A stretch of DNA of 14,452 bases from assembly GCA_946480605.1 (NCBI GenBank), contig CAMLKW010000107.1:1-14452 (forward strand), in the 5' to 3' direction. A program made the translations under genes and the position numbers. The first letter of the stretch is position 1. Each line of letters begins with the position of its first letter. Origin of the DNA: an uncultured Roseateles sp. (GTDB taxonomy: Bacteria; Pseudomonadota; Gammaproteobacteria; Burkholderiales; Burkholderiaceae). Shown one piece after another: positions 7,191-13,606 of this stretch. The notes below the pieces were generated by a model. The model saw nothing but the letters and a program-made list of their open reading frames with translations, did not search any database and had not been told where the DNA came from.

Positions 7191-9008
7191 TCAGGCGGGG
7201 CGCTGGCTGGCGATGTAGGCGCGCCAGCCGCCGTGTGAGGTGATGTCGGTCGCGCCGGCCAGCGCATGGCCTTCGCAGATGAAGCCGTGCACCGTGCTGC
7301 CGTCGGCCAGCTGCACGGAGCCCAGACCCAGCGGCGGCGGGATCAGCGCGAGCAGCGAGCCCACGTGCTGAAGCGGCAGGTCCCAGACCTCCACGGCGAT
7401 GGATGCGCCGCCCTCGGTCACGCGCTGCAGCCCCGGCTTGGGCGGCACGGTGCCGGCCAGCGCACGCAGGCGGTAGCAGGGCGCGGTGGTGGTGGCCTCG
7501 CGCAGCGTGGCGCCGCGCTCGGTGAGCTGGCCGTTCAGCGGCATGCCCGACAGGTGCGCGCCGACGACGGCCAGCGCCAGCGTCGGCTCGGCCGCCGGCC
7601 ATAGCGGCGCGGCCTGTGGCGGGCGCCGCGCACCGGTGGCGCCCAGCGGCAGCGCCGCGGCGGCCTGCCAGCTTGTGCCGAAGCGGGCCAGCGCTGCGTC
7701 CGCGTCGCCTGGTGCGATGAAGCTCACGCCAAACGGCAGCCCTTGCTCGCCAAAGCCGGCCGGCAGCGCCAGCGCGCACCAGCCCAGCAGGTTGACGAAG
7801 TTGGTGTAGCGGCCCAGCCGTGCGTTCACGACTATGGGGTCGGCGTCCAGCTCGGCGAAGCGCGGGTGGTTGGGTGCCGTGGGCACCATCAGCAGGTCCA
7901 CCTGCTGCCACAGCGCGGCGCAGTCGCGCTGGGCGGCGCGCAGCTGGTACTGGGCCTTGAAGGTGTCGGTGGCGCTGCGGCCGATGGCGCCCTCGATCAC
8001 GCGGCGCACCGTGGGGTCGAGTGCCTCGGGCTTGTGTTCCAGCAGCGGCTGCACCACCGCATGGCGCTCGGCCACCCAGGGGCCGTTGTAGAGCAGGTCC
8101 GCCACCGCGTGCAGCGGCGCGAAGTCCAGCGGCACGAGGGTGTGGCCCAGCGCCTGCGCCTGCTGCAGCGCCAGCGTCCAGCCGGGGGCGTAGTCGGCGC
8201 TCAGGTCCGGCGCGGCCGGCACGGCTATGCGCAGCCGCGCGGGCAGCGTGGCCGGCCCGGGCTCGAAGCGGCTGTAGGCGTCCTGGGCCTCGGGGCCCTC
8301 GATGACGGCGAGCACGGTGGCGGCATCCTCCACCGTCAGCGCGAACACCGACACGCAGTCCAGCGTGCGGCAGGCCGGCACCACGCCGCTGGTGCCCACG
8401 CGGCCCGGCGTCGGCTTGAGCCCCACCAGGTTGTTGAAGCCCGCCGGCACACGGCCCGAGCCGGCCGTGTCGGTGCCCAGCGAGAACGCCACCTCGGCGC
8501 GCGCCACCGTCACCGCCGAGCCCGAGCTGGAGCCGCCGCTGACGCGGGTCGCGTCGAAGCTGCTGTGCGGCCGGCCGTAGGGCGAGCGTGCGCCCACCAG
8601 GCCGGTGGCGAACTGGTCGAGGTTGGTCTTGCCCAGGCAGACGGCGCCGGCGTCGATCAGGCGCTGAACCGCGTTGGCGTGCGCGGCGGGTGTGTAGGCA
8701 AAGGCCGGGCAGGCCGCCGTGGTGGGCATGCCGGCCACGTCGATGTTGTCCTTGGCGGCAAAGGGGATGCCGAACAGCGGCAGGCGCGAAAGCAGGGCGG
8801 CGCGGTCCTGGCCTGCTTGCTTGAGCCGTGTCTCCAGCGTGGCGAGTTGGGCTTCCAGTTCGGCGGCCGTTGCCTTGTGGATCCACGCGGCGGGGTCCTG
8901 CCGGCCCAGCGCGGCCAGCTGCTGGGTCAGCAGATCGCGGGGCGACGCGCCCGCCAGATAGGTCTGGCGCCAGTCGCTGATCGTCAGAAGAGGGCTTTGC
9001 TCGGGCAT
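7191..9008 (-). CDS. atzF: Allophanate hydrolase (AtzF/DUR1-type)
   Basis: This 605-residue enzyme hydrolyses allophanate towards ammonia and CO2, the final step of biuret/cyanurate catabolism. Residues ~20-460 form the amidase-signature domain with K86 in 'IPFAAKDNID', cis-Ser S160 in 'SGGSSSGS' and nucleophile S184 in 'GTDTAGSGR'. The glycine after the catalytic serine ('GSGR' rather than 'GSIR') and 'FNNLVGLKPTPGR' are hallmarks of allophanate hydrolases. Residues ~470-605 form the extra C-terminal domain of AtzF/DUR1 ('PLQHVGSLLALIPPPLGLGSVQLADGSTVHGFICEG'). The length matches AtzF. The frame is open to 9386, but I chose ATG 9008 because the predicted sigma-54 start (about 9029) and the operator lie upstream of it and family similarity begins there; ATG 9044 would fall inside the promoter. 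No urea carboxylase gene accompanies it. Confidence 0.95.
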   Translation of the reverse strand: MPEQSPLLTISDWRQTYLAGASPRDLLTQQLAALGRQDPAAWIHKATAAELEAQLATLETRLKQAGQDRAALLSRLPLFGIPFAAKDNIDVAGMPTTAACPAFAYTPAAHANAVQRLIDAGAVCLGKTNLDQFATGLVGARSPYGRPHSSFDATRVSGGSSSGSAVTVARAEVAFSLGTDTAGSGRVPAGFNNLVGLKPTPGRVGTSGVVPACRTLDCVSVFALTVEDAATVLAVIEGPEAQDAYSRFEPGPATLPARLRIAVPAAPDLSADYAPGWTLALQQAQALGHTLVPLDFAPLHAVADLLYNGPWVAERHAVVQPLLEHKPEALDPTVRRVIEGAIGRSATDTFKAQYQLRAAQRDCAALWQQVDLLMVPTAPNHPRFAELDADPIVVNARLGRYTNFVNLLGWCALALPAGFGEQGLPFGVSFIAPGDADAALARFGTSWQAAAALPLGATGARRPPQAAPLWPAAEPTLALAVVGAHLSGMPLNGQLTERGATLREATTTAPCYRLRALAGTVPPKPGLQRVTEGGASIAVEVWDLPLQHVGSLLALIPPPLGLGSVQLADGSTVHGFICEGHALAGATDITSHGGWRAYIASQRPA

Positions 9009-9017
9009 GGTGCACTC

Positions 9018-9042
9018 GCTGGTATACAAGTTGGTATCCAGC
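9018..9042 (-). promoter_or_regulatory. Candidate GntR operator overlapping the atzF start site
   Basis: A 25-bp imperfect palindrome has matched outer arms GCTGG/CCAGC and a matched core CAA-C-TTG. It contains TTGTATACCA (9029-9020, minus strand), itself an 8-of-10 palindrome centred on GTATAC, and the related TGGATACCAA (9040-9031). FCD-type GntR proteins commonly bind short palindromes of the T-N-G-T...A-C-N-A kind. The site covers the predicted -12 region and transcription start of the sigma-54 promoter, so binding would block transcription. The operon's own GntR gene (1803-2540) is the natural candidate binder. The sequence symmetry is seen; the binder is inferred. Confidence 0.5.
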
Positions 9043-9055
9043 ATCAAGCGTGCCA
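9040..9055 (-). promoter_or_regulatory. Candidate sigma-54 (RpoN) promoter for the atzF operon
   Basis: On the minus strand the sequence TGGCACG-CTTG-ATGCT compares with the sigma-54 consensus TGGCACG-N4-TTGC(A/T). The -24 box is a perfect 7/7 match, the -12 box matches 4/5, and the invariant GG (9054-9053) and GC (9042-9041) are separated by exactly 10 bases. The predicted start is about 9029, giving a leader of about 20 bases before the atzF ATG. Sigma-54 control fits a nitrogen-scavenging operon. Confidence 0.65.
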
Positions 9056-9155
9056 GCCGGGGCGGGGTTGGTGGGCGTGGGTGGTTTGCGGGGCGTCGAG
9101 GGGGATGGCGCCCGGCTGTTCTGAGTTCTGAGGCGTTCTTCGGCTTGTTGCGGCT

Positions 9156-9193
9156 TGCATCAGCTTGGTGAGGTGATGCACCGTTCAGGCGCT
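9156..9193. promoter_or_regulatory. Two candidate NtrC enhancer sites upstream of atzF
   Basis: Two 17-bp stretches resemble the NtrC consensus TGCACCATTTTGGTGCA: TGCATCAGCTTGGTGAG (9156-9172) and TGCACCGTTCAGGCGCT (9177-9193), each matching 12 of 17 positions. Their centres (9164 and 9185) are 21 bp apart, two helical turns, and lie about 135 and 156 bp upstream of the predicted sigma-54 start. This is the usual distance for a paired NtrC enhancer. A perfect 7-bp inverted repeat TGCATCA/TGATGCA (arms 9156-9162 and 9174-9180) partly overlaps the pair. Confidence 0.45.
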
Positions 9194-9239
9194 TGTCGGG
9201 CCGCGGTGTCTGCCGACGTGAGGCCCAGCCGGGAGTTCG

Positions 9240-9352
9240 CCCCGGCGGGCGACCTGCTTTTTGAGCGACCAAAAAGTAGGCAAGAAGTCGCCCCTGTTTG
9301 TCGCCCCTCTTCGAGGGGTGCCCTGCGCTTCTCGCCTCCTCCAAAGGGGGTG
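9240..9352. repeat. Hairpin-bearing intergenic element, probably dispersed in the genome
   Basis: The element contains a perfect 7-bp stem CTTTTTG-AGCGAC-CAAAAAG (9257-9276) and a second stem CCCCTC-TTC-GAGGGG (9304-9318), followed by CTCCAAAGGGGGTG. The order 'TTTTTGG-T-CGCTCAAAAAG' next to a CCCCTCGAAGAGGGG hairpin and CCCTTTGGAGGAGG resembles short intergenic elements I recall as recurring in Burkholderiales genomes. Only one copy is present in this window, so its repetitive nature is from memory and not shown here. Confidence 0.4.
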
Positions 9353-9384
9353 ATGGAAACAGCCGGACAGCCAATGCCGAAAGC

Positions 9385-9416
9385 ACAAAGGCCGTCGTTC
9401 CGACGGCCTTTGTTTT
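9385..9416 (-). terminator. Strong intrinsic terminator after the VOC gene (symmetric)
   Basis: The perfect 13-bp stem ACAAAGGCCGTCG / CGACGGCCTTTGT (9385-9397 and 9401-9413) has the 3-base loop TTC. It begins about 10 bases beyond the TAA of the VOC gene on the minus strand and would end that transcript. On the plus strand it is followed by TTT (9414-9416), so it could also act in that direction. It isolates the VOC/ssu side from the atzF promoter. Confidence 0.8.
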
Positions 9417-9425
9417 GGGTGGGTG

Positions 9426-9803
9426 TTACTTGCCGGGCGGGGGCTCCCACAACTCCAGCTTGTTGCCTTCCGGGTCCACGACCCAGCCGAATTTGCCGAA
9501 CTCGGACTCGTCGACCTTGTCCTGCACGTCGCAGCCCTCGGCCCGCAGCGCCGCCAGCAGCGCATGCAGGTCGGCCACGCGGAAGTTGATCATGAAGGGC
9601 GCGGTGCTGGGCGCGAAGTAGCCGGTGTCTTCCTTGAACGGGCTCCAGATCGTCGTGCCCGTGGGGCTGTCATCGGCCCAGCGAAAGGCGACGCCGCCCC
9701 AGTCCTGCACCTTCAGTCCCAGGTGTCGGCGATACCACTCGCCCAGGGCTTGGGGGTCTTCAGCCTTGAAGAAGATGCCGCCGATGCCGGTGACGCGTTG
9801 CAT
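9426..9803 (-). CDS. VOC family (glyoxalase/bleomycin-resistance fold) protein
   Basis: A 125-residue single-domain protein with two beta-alpha-beta-beta-beta modules, the vicinal oxygen chelate layout. Module 1 starts 'VTGIGGIFFKAEDPQALGEWYRRHLGLKV', with the typical 'F....D...L..WY...LGL'. Module 2 starts 'FMINFRVADLHALLAALRAEG' and ends 'GWVVDPEGNKLELWEP', where E117 is the conserved metal-ligand position. The usual first metal-ligand histidine near residue 8 is absent (glycine), so it may not be a metal-dependent lyase. ATG 9803 has GGGAG five bases upstream; the longer frame to 10415 runs over the ssuB shadow and is rejected. It lies 121 bases downstream of ssuB on the same strand and ends at a clear terminator. 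The substrate is unknown. Confidence 0.88.
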   Translation of the reverse strand: MQRVTGIGGIFFKAEDPQALGEWYRRHLGLKVQDWGGVAFRWADDSPTGTTIWSPFKEDTGYFAPSTAPFMINFRVADLHALLAALRAEGCDVQDKVDESEFGKFGWVVDPEGNKLELWEPPPGK

Positions 9804-9924
9804 GTTTGCTCCCGCTGCTTGCGCCCCAGCATAGGCGGCTTTGCCGGATATGGCCCTGGCCTCCCCCGAACGATGCTGGAAGCAGCGACGCCATGTTCGC
9901 GGAGTTGAGCTCACGAGGAGAAAT

Positions 9925-10710
9925 TCAGCAGCCGCCAGGTAGCTCGCCCACGATGTGGCGCAGCACGCGGTCTTCCAACCCGGCAAAGCCCGCTGCGGCG
10001 CGTGAGCGCGGGCGTGGCAGTGGCACCTGCGCGTCCAGCGCGATGCCGCCTCGGTCGATGAGCAGCACGCGGTCGGCCAGTGCGACGGCCTCGGCCACGT
10101 CGTGCGTGACCAGCAGCGCCGTGAAGCCGTGGTGCTGCCACAGCTGCTCGATGAGCCGGTGCATCTCCAGCCTCGTGAGCGCATCCAGCGCGCCCAGCGG
10201 CTCGTCCAGCAGCAGCAGTCGCGGGCGGTGCACCAGCGCGCGCGCCAACGCCACGCGCTGGCGCTGGCCGCCGGACAGCGTGGCGGGCCAGTCGCCGCCG
10301 CGGCCGGCCAGGCCGACCTGGGCCAGCGCCTCCATCGCGCGGTCCTTCGCATCGCCGCCGGCGAGGCCCAGCGCCACGTTCTCCACCACGCGCTTCCACG
10401 GCAGCAGGCGCGCATCCTGGAACATCAGCCGGCGCTCGTCGACCCTCCCGGCCTCGACGCTGCCGGCGTCGGGCTGGTCCAGTCCGGCGATGAGGCGCAG
10501 CAGCGTGCTCTTGCCGCAGCCGCTGCGGCCCACTAGCGCGACGAACTCGCCGGGCGCGACGTCGAGGTCCAGGCGCTCCAGCACATGGCGGGCGCCGAAG
10601 GACTTGGCGAGGCCGCGCAGCGTCAGCGCGAGGCCGTTCGCGGGCGGCTGCGGGGCAGGCGCGGCGGCTTCACGCGGCGCCACGGGGGTGTCGAACTCGG
10701 TCAGCCACAT
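9925..10710 (-). CDS. ssuB: Aliphatic sulfonate ABC transporter ATP-binding protein
   Basis: The 261-residue cytoplasmic ATPase of the sulfonate importer. Counting from ATG 10710, the motifs are Walker [10 protein letters not shown] (61-69), Q-loop Q98 in '[14 protein letters not shown]', signature LSGGQ (145-149), Walker B 'LLLLDEP' with D169 and E170, and H-loop H203 in '[10 protein letters not shown]'. '[13 protein letters not shown]' is typical of SsuB. Another ATG at 10716 overlaps the ssuC stop, but AAGGAG (10723-10718) is only one base from it and seven bases from ATG 10710, so the second start is better placed. It is the last gene of the ssu operon. The protein has a poorly conserved N-terminal extension rich in alanine and proline, and a C-terminus ending '[12 protein letters not shown]'. 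Confidence 0.92.
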   Translation of the reverse strand: MWLTEFDTPVAPREAAAPAPQPPANGLALTLRGLAKSFGARHVLERLDLDVAPGEFVALVGRSGCGKSTLLRLIAGLDQPDAGSVEAGRVDERRLMFQDARLLPWKRVVENVALGLAGGDAKDRAMEALAQVGLAGRGGDWPATLSGGQRQRVALARALVHRPRLLLLDEPLGALDALTRLEMHRLIEQLWQHHGFTALLVTHDVAEAVALADRVLLIDRGGIALDAQVPLPRPRSRAAAGFAGLEDRVLRHIVGELPGGC

Positions 10711-10712
10711 GT

Positions 10713-11477
10713 TCATGCTCCTTCGCTGGCATAGCCCTTGTGCCAGGGCAGCCAGGCCTTCTCCAGCGCGCGGGCGGCCACGTCGGCCAGCTTGCCCAGC
10801 AGCGCGTACAGCAGGATGCCCACCAGCACGATGTCGGTCTGCAGGAACTCACGGGCGTTCATCGTGAGGTAGCCGATGCCGGCCTGGGCGGACAGCGTCT
10901 CGGCCACGATGAGCAGCACCCACATCAGCCCCAGCGAGAAGCGCAGGCCCACCAGGATGGACGGCAGTGCGCCGGGCAGGATGACCTGGCCGTACAGCTG
11001 CCGGCGCTTGAGGCCGTAGCTGCGCGCCATCTCGATGAGGTCGCGGTCCACGCTGCGGATGCCGTGGAAGGTGTTCAGGTAGACGGGGAAGAACACGCCC
11101 ACCGCCACCAGCACCAGCTTGGCGGCCTCGTCGATGCCGAACCACAGGATGACCAGCGGGATCAGCGCCAGCGCCGGGATGTTGCGCAGCATCTGCAGCG
11201 TCGTGTCCAGCAGCGCCTCGGCGCGCTGCCAGGTGCCGGTCAGCAGGCCCAGCAGCAGGCCGAGGCCGCCACCGATGGCCAGCGCCGAGAACGCCCGCGC
11301 GGCGCTGACGCCCACGTGGTGGGCCAGCTCGCCCGAGCGCAGCAGCTGCCAGAACGCGGCCAGCACCGCGGCCGGCTCGGGCAGGATGCGCGCGGCCAGC
11401 AGGCCGCTGCGCGACGCGATCTCCCACGCGATCAGGATGGCCGCGGGCAGCAGCCAGGGGGTGAGGCGTTTGAGCAT
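10713..11477 (-). CDS. ssuC: Aliphatic sulfonate ABC transporter permease
   Basis: A 254-residue inner-membrane permease with six hydrophobic segments, including '[17 protein letters not shown]' (5-21), '[15 protein letters not shown]' (65-79) and '[17 protein letters not shown]' (121-137). The EAA loop '[35 protein letters not shown]' (149-183) is complete with its Gly and Ile-Leu-Pro, and '[12 protein letters not shown]' follows. This sequence is typical of SsuC. The start ATG is four bases after the ssuD stop, with no strong ribosome binding site, suggesting coupling to ssuD. It pairs with the SsuB encoded next. Confidence 0.93.
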   Translation of the reverse strand: MLKRLTPWLLPAAILIAWEIASRSGLLAARILPEPAAVLAAFWQLLRSGELAHHVGVSAARAFSALAIGGGLGLLLGLLTGTWQRAEALLDTTLQMLRNIPALALIPLVILWFGIDEAAKLVLVAVGVFFPVYLNTFHGIRSVDRDLIEMARSYGLKRRQLYGQVILPGALPSILVGLRFSLGLMWVLLIVAETLSAQAGIGYLTMNAREFLQTDIVLVGILLYALLGKLADVAARALEKAWLPWHKGYASEGA

Positions 11478-11481
11478 GGCG

Positions 11482-12654
11482 TCAGCTTGCCGAGACGGCC
11501 TTGGGCGCGTAGCTGTTGGCCACCACTTCGCCGAACGGGCCGCTCAGCTGCGGCGACGTCAGCTTCCGCTGCAGGGACAGCGGCAGCAGCGGGAACACCA
11601 GCTCGGCAAAGCGGTGGGCTTCGTCCAGGTGCGGATAGCCGCTGAGGATGAAGTTCTCCAGACCGAGGGCGGCGTATTCCTTGATGCGGTCGGCCACCTG
11701 CTCGGGGCTGCCGACCAGCGCCGTGCCCGCGCCGCCGCGCACAAGGCCCACGCCGGCCCACAGGTTGGGCGAGATCTCCAGGCCGTCGCGGATGTCGGCC
11801 TTGTTGAAGCGGCCGCGGTGCAGCTCGGCCATGCGGCGCTGACCGACCGAGTCCATGCCCTTGAATCGTGCCTGCGCGGCAGCGACGGTGGCTTCGTCCA
11901 GCTCCGACACCAGCTCGGCCGCGGCGCGCCAGGCCTCGTCCTCGGTCTCGCGCACGATGACGTGCAGCCGGATGCCGTACTGCAACTGCCGGCCGCGCGC
12001 GGCGGCGCGGGCGCGCACGTCGGCCAGCTTCTTCGCAACGTCGGCGGGCGGCTCGCCCCAGGTCAGGTAGGTGTCCACCTGCTCGGCGGCCAGGTCGTGC
12101 GCGGCGTCCGACGAGCCGCCGAAGAACACCGACGGGTAGGGCCGGCTGATGGGCGGGTAGAGCAGCTTGGCGCCCTTCACGCCGAGGTGCTGGCCGTCGT
12201 AGTCCAGCGCCTCGCCGCTGTGTGAGCGGGCCAACACGTCGCGCCAGATGCGGATGAACTCGGCCGACTGTTCGTAGCGGGCCGCGTGGTCCAGGAACTG
12301 GCCGTCGCCGGCCAGCTCCTCGGCGTCGCCGCCGGTGACCAGGTTCACCAGCAGGCGGCCGCCGGACAGGCGGTCCAGCGTGGCGGCCATGCGCGCGCTC
12401 TGCGTGGGCGCGACCAGCCCGGGGCGCAGCGCGACGAGGAACTTCAGCTGGCGCGTCGCGTCGATGAGGCTGGCGGCGACGATCCAGGAGTCCTCGCAGC
12501 TGCGGCCGGTGGGCAGCAGCACGCCCTCGTAGCCCAGGCTGTCCGCCGCGATGGCGATCTGCTTGAAGTAGGCGAAGTCGGCCACGCGCGCAGCGCGCGA
12601 GCTGCCCAGGTAGCGGCTGTCGCCATGGGTGGGGATGAACCAGAAGATCTTCAT
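11482..12654 (-). CDS. ssuD: FMNH2-dependent alkanesulfonate monooxygenase
   Basis: This 390-residue, luciferase-like TIM-barrel enzyme cleaves alkanesulfonates to sulfite and an aldehyde using FMNH2 and O2, supplying sulfur. It begins [17 protein letters not shown], the characteristic SsuD opening. Residues corresponding to catalytic ones in the E. coli enzyme are visible: C53 in 'GRSCEDSW', R229 and H231 in '[16 protein letters not shown]', R306 in '[18 protein letters not shown]' and Y340 in '[14 protein letters not shown]'. The length is normal for the family. A flavin reductase (SsuE) must supply FMNH2, but no ssuE lies in this window. The gene starts one base after the ssuA stop and sits between the binding proteins and ssuC. 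Confidence 0.95.
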   Translation of the reverse strand: MKIFWFIPTHGDSRYLGSSRAARVADFAYFKQIAIAADSLGYEGVLLPTGRSCEDSWIVAASLIDATRQLKFLVALRPGLVAPTQSARMAATLDRLSGGRLLVNLVTGGDAEELAGDGQFLDHAARYEQSAEFIRIWRDVLARSHSGEALDYDGQHLGVKGAKLLYPPISRPYPSVFFGGSSDAAHDLAAEQVDTYLTWGEPPADVAKKLADVRARAAARGRQLQYGIRLHVIVRETEDEAWRAAAELVSELDEATVAAAQARFKGMDSVGQRRMAELHRGRFNKADIRDGLEISPNLWAGVGLVRGGAGTALVGSPEQVADRIKEYAALGLENFILSGYPHLDEAHRFAELVFPLLPLSLQRKLTSPQLSGPFGEVVANSYAPKAVSAS

Positions 12655-12655
12655 G

Positions 12656-13606
12656 TCAGGACTTCTTCACGGGAGTGGCGATGGCGTCGGCGACGCGGAT
12701 GGATCGGGGTATGAGTCCCAGTTCGGCAAACGAGTCGGCGACGAGTTGCTGTTCCTTGACGATGTCGGCCGTCAGCGGGCCCACCGGCGCGGCGCCGCGG
12801 CGCTCGACCATCTTGTAGACCGTGGCCAGCGGCAGGCCGGCGAACTCGGCATAGCGCTGCACCGCGTCGCGGCGGTCCGCGCGGGCGCGCGCGTCGGTGT
12901 CGGTCAGCGCCTGGAACAAGGTCTTCAACAGCGCCGCGTCGCGGCTCAGCGACTTGGACGCCAGGTAGAAGGTGTTGTTGCTGGTCAGGCCGCGGCTGGT
13001 GGCCAGCGCGCGCAGCTCGCCCGTCACTTCGGCGGCGGCGTAGTACGGGTCCCAGACGGCCCAGCCATCCACCGAGCCGCGCTCGAACGCGGCGCGCGCG
13101 TCGGCCGGCGGCAGGTAGATGGGCTGGATGTCGCCCCAGGCCAGGCCGGCGCGCCGCACGGCCTGCACGGTCAGGAAGTGGGCGCTGCTGCCCTTCTGCA
13201 GCGCGATGCGGCGGCCCTTCAGGTCGGCCAGCGTCTTCAGCGCCGAGTCGGGCTTGACCAGCACGGCCGAGCTGTCCGGCTTGGGCGGCTCGGCGCCGAC
13301 GTAGACCACGTCCTTGCCGGCCGCCTGTGCGAACACGGGCGGTGCGTCGCCGGTGGCGCCCAGGTCCACGCTGCCCAGCGCCAGTGCTTCCAGCAGCTGC
13401 GGGCCGGCGGGGAACTCGGTCCACTGGATCCTGGTGCCTGGCAGGCGCTGCTCCAGCAGGCCGTAGCTCTTCAGCAGCGCCAGGTTGAAGGAGCCCTTCT
13501 GGAAGCCGATGCGCAGCGGCGCGGCCTGTGCGCCCGCCTCACGCCAGGCGGCGGCCGTGGTGGCGAGCATGGCCAGCGCCGCGCGACGGGTGGTGGGAGC
13601 GCTCAT
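12656..13606 (-). CDS. ssuA: Aliphatic sulfonate-binding protein, second tandem copy
   Basis: A 316-residue periplasmic binding protein with a short twin-arginine-like signal '[26 protein letters not shown]' (about residues 3-28). The mature part '[26 protein letters not shown]', then '[34 protein letters not shown]', is standard SsuA sequence. '[63 protein letters not shown]' follows. It overlaps the preceding SsuA-like gene by four bases (ATGA) and aligns with it end to end with roughly half of positions identical, so the two are old tandem duplicates. They may bind different sulfonates for the same SsuBC pair. Ligand choice cannot be read from the sequence. Confidence 0.92.
   Translation of the reverse strand: MSAPTTRRAALAMLATTAAAWREAGAQAAPLRIGFQKGSFNLALLKSYGLLEQRLPGTRIQWTEFPAGPQLLEALALGSVDLGATGDAPPVFAQAAGKDVVYVGAEPPKPDSSAVLVKPDSALKTLADLKGRRIALQKGSSAHFLTVQAVRRAGLAWGDIQPIYLPPADARAAFERGSVDGWAVWDPYYAAAEVTGELRALATSRGLTSNNTFYLASKSLSRDAALLKTLFQALTDTDARARADRRDAVQRYAEFAGLPLATVYKMVERRGAAPVGPLTADIVKEQQLVADSFAELGLIPRSIRVADAIATPVKKS

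Larger units (their letters stand above)
9009..9425. other. 417-bp gene-free stretch between atzF and the VOC gene
   Basis: No credible gene lies here. From atzF outward it holds the GntR-like palindrome and sigma-54 promoter (9018-9055), a featureless GC-rich part (about 9060-9150), two NtrC-like sites (9156-9193), a hairpin-bearing repeat-like element (about 9240-9352) and a terminator (9385-9416). Open frames cross it on both strands, but their translations are arginine- and proline-rich and resemble no protein family. Confidence 0.8.

Noticed and set aside
9024..9047. Possible sigma-70 promoter (TTGATG ... TATACC) before atzF
   Set aside because: The spacer is only 15 bp and the -10 match is weak. 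The sigma-54 elements at the same place fit much better.
7743..9131. 462-codon plus-strand open frame
   Set aside because: It is antisense to allophanate hydrolase and low in recognisable motifs.
9009..9386. N-terminal extension of atzF to 9386 or to the ATG at 9044
   Set aside because: The extension is Arg- and Pro-rich and crosses the intergenic element, the NtrC-like sites and the sigma-54 box. The enzyme's family similarity starts after 9008 and the length from 9008 is normal.
9804..10415. Extension of the VOC frame into the ssuB region
   Set aside because: The extra residues are an out-of-frame reading of ssuB (Cys-, Trp- and Arg-rich). ATG 9803 has a good ribosome binding site and starts the conserved fold.
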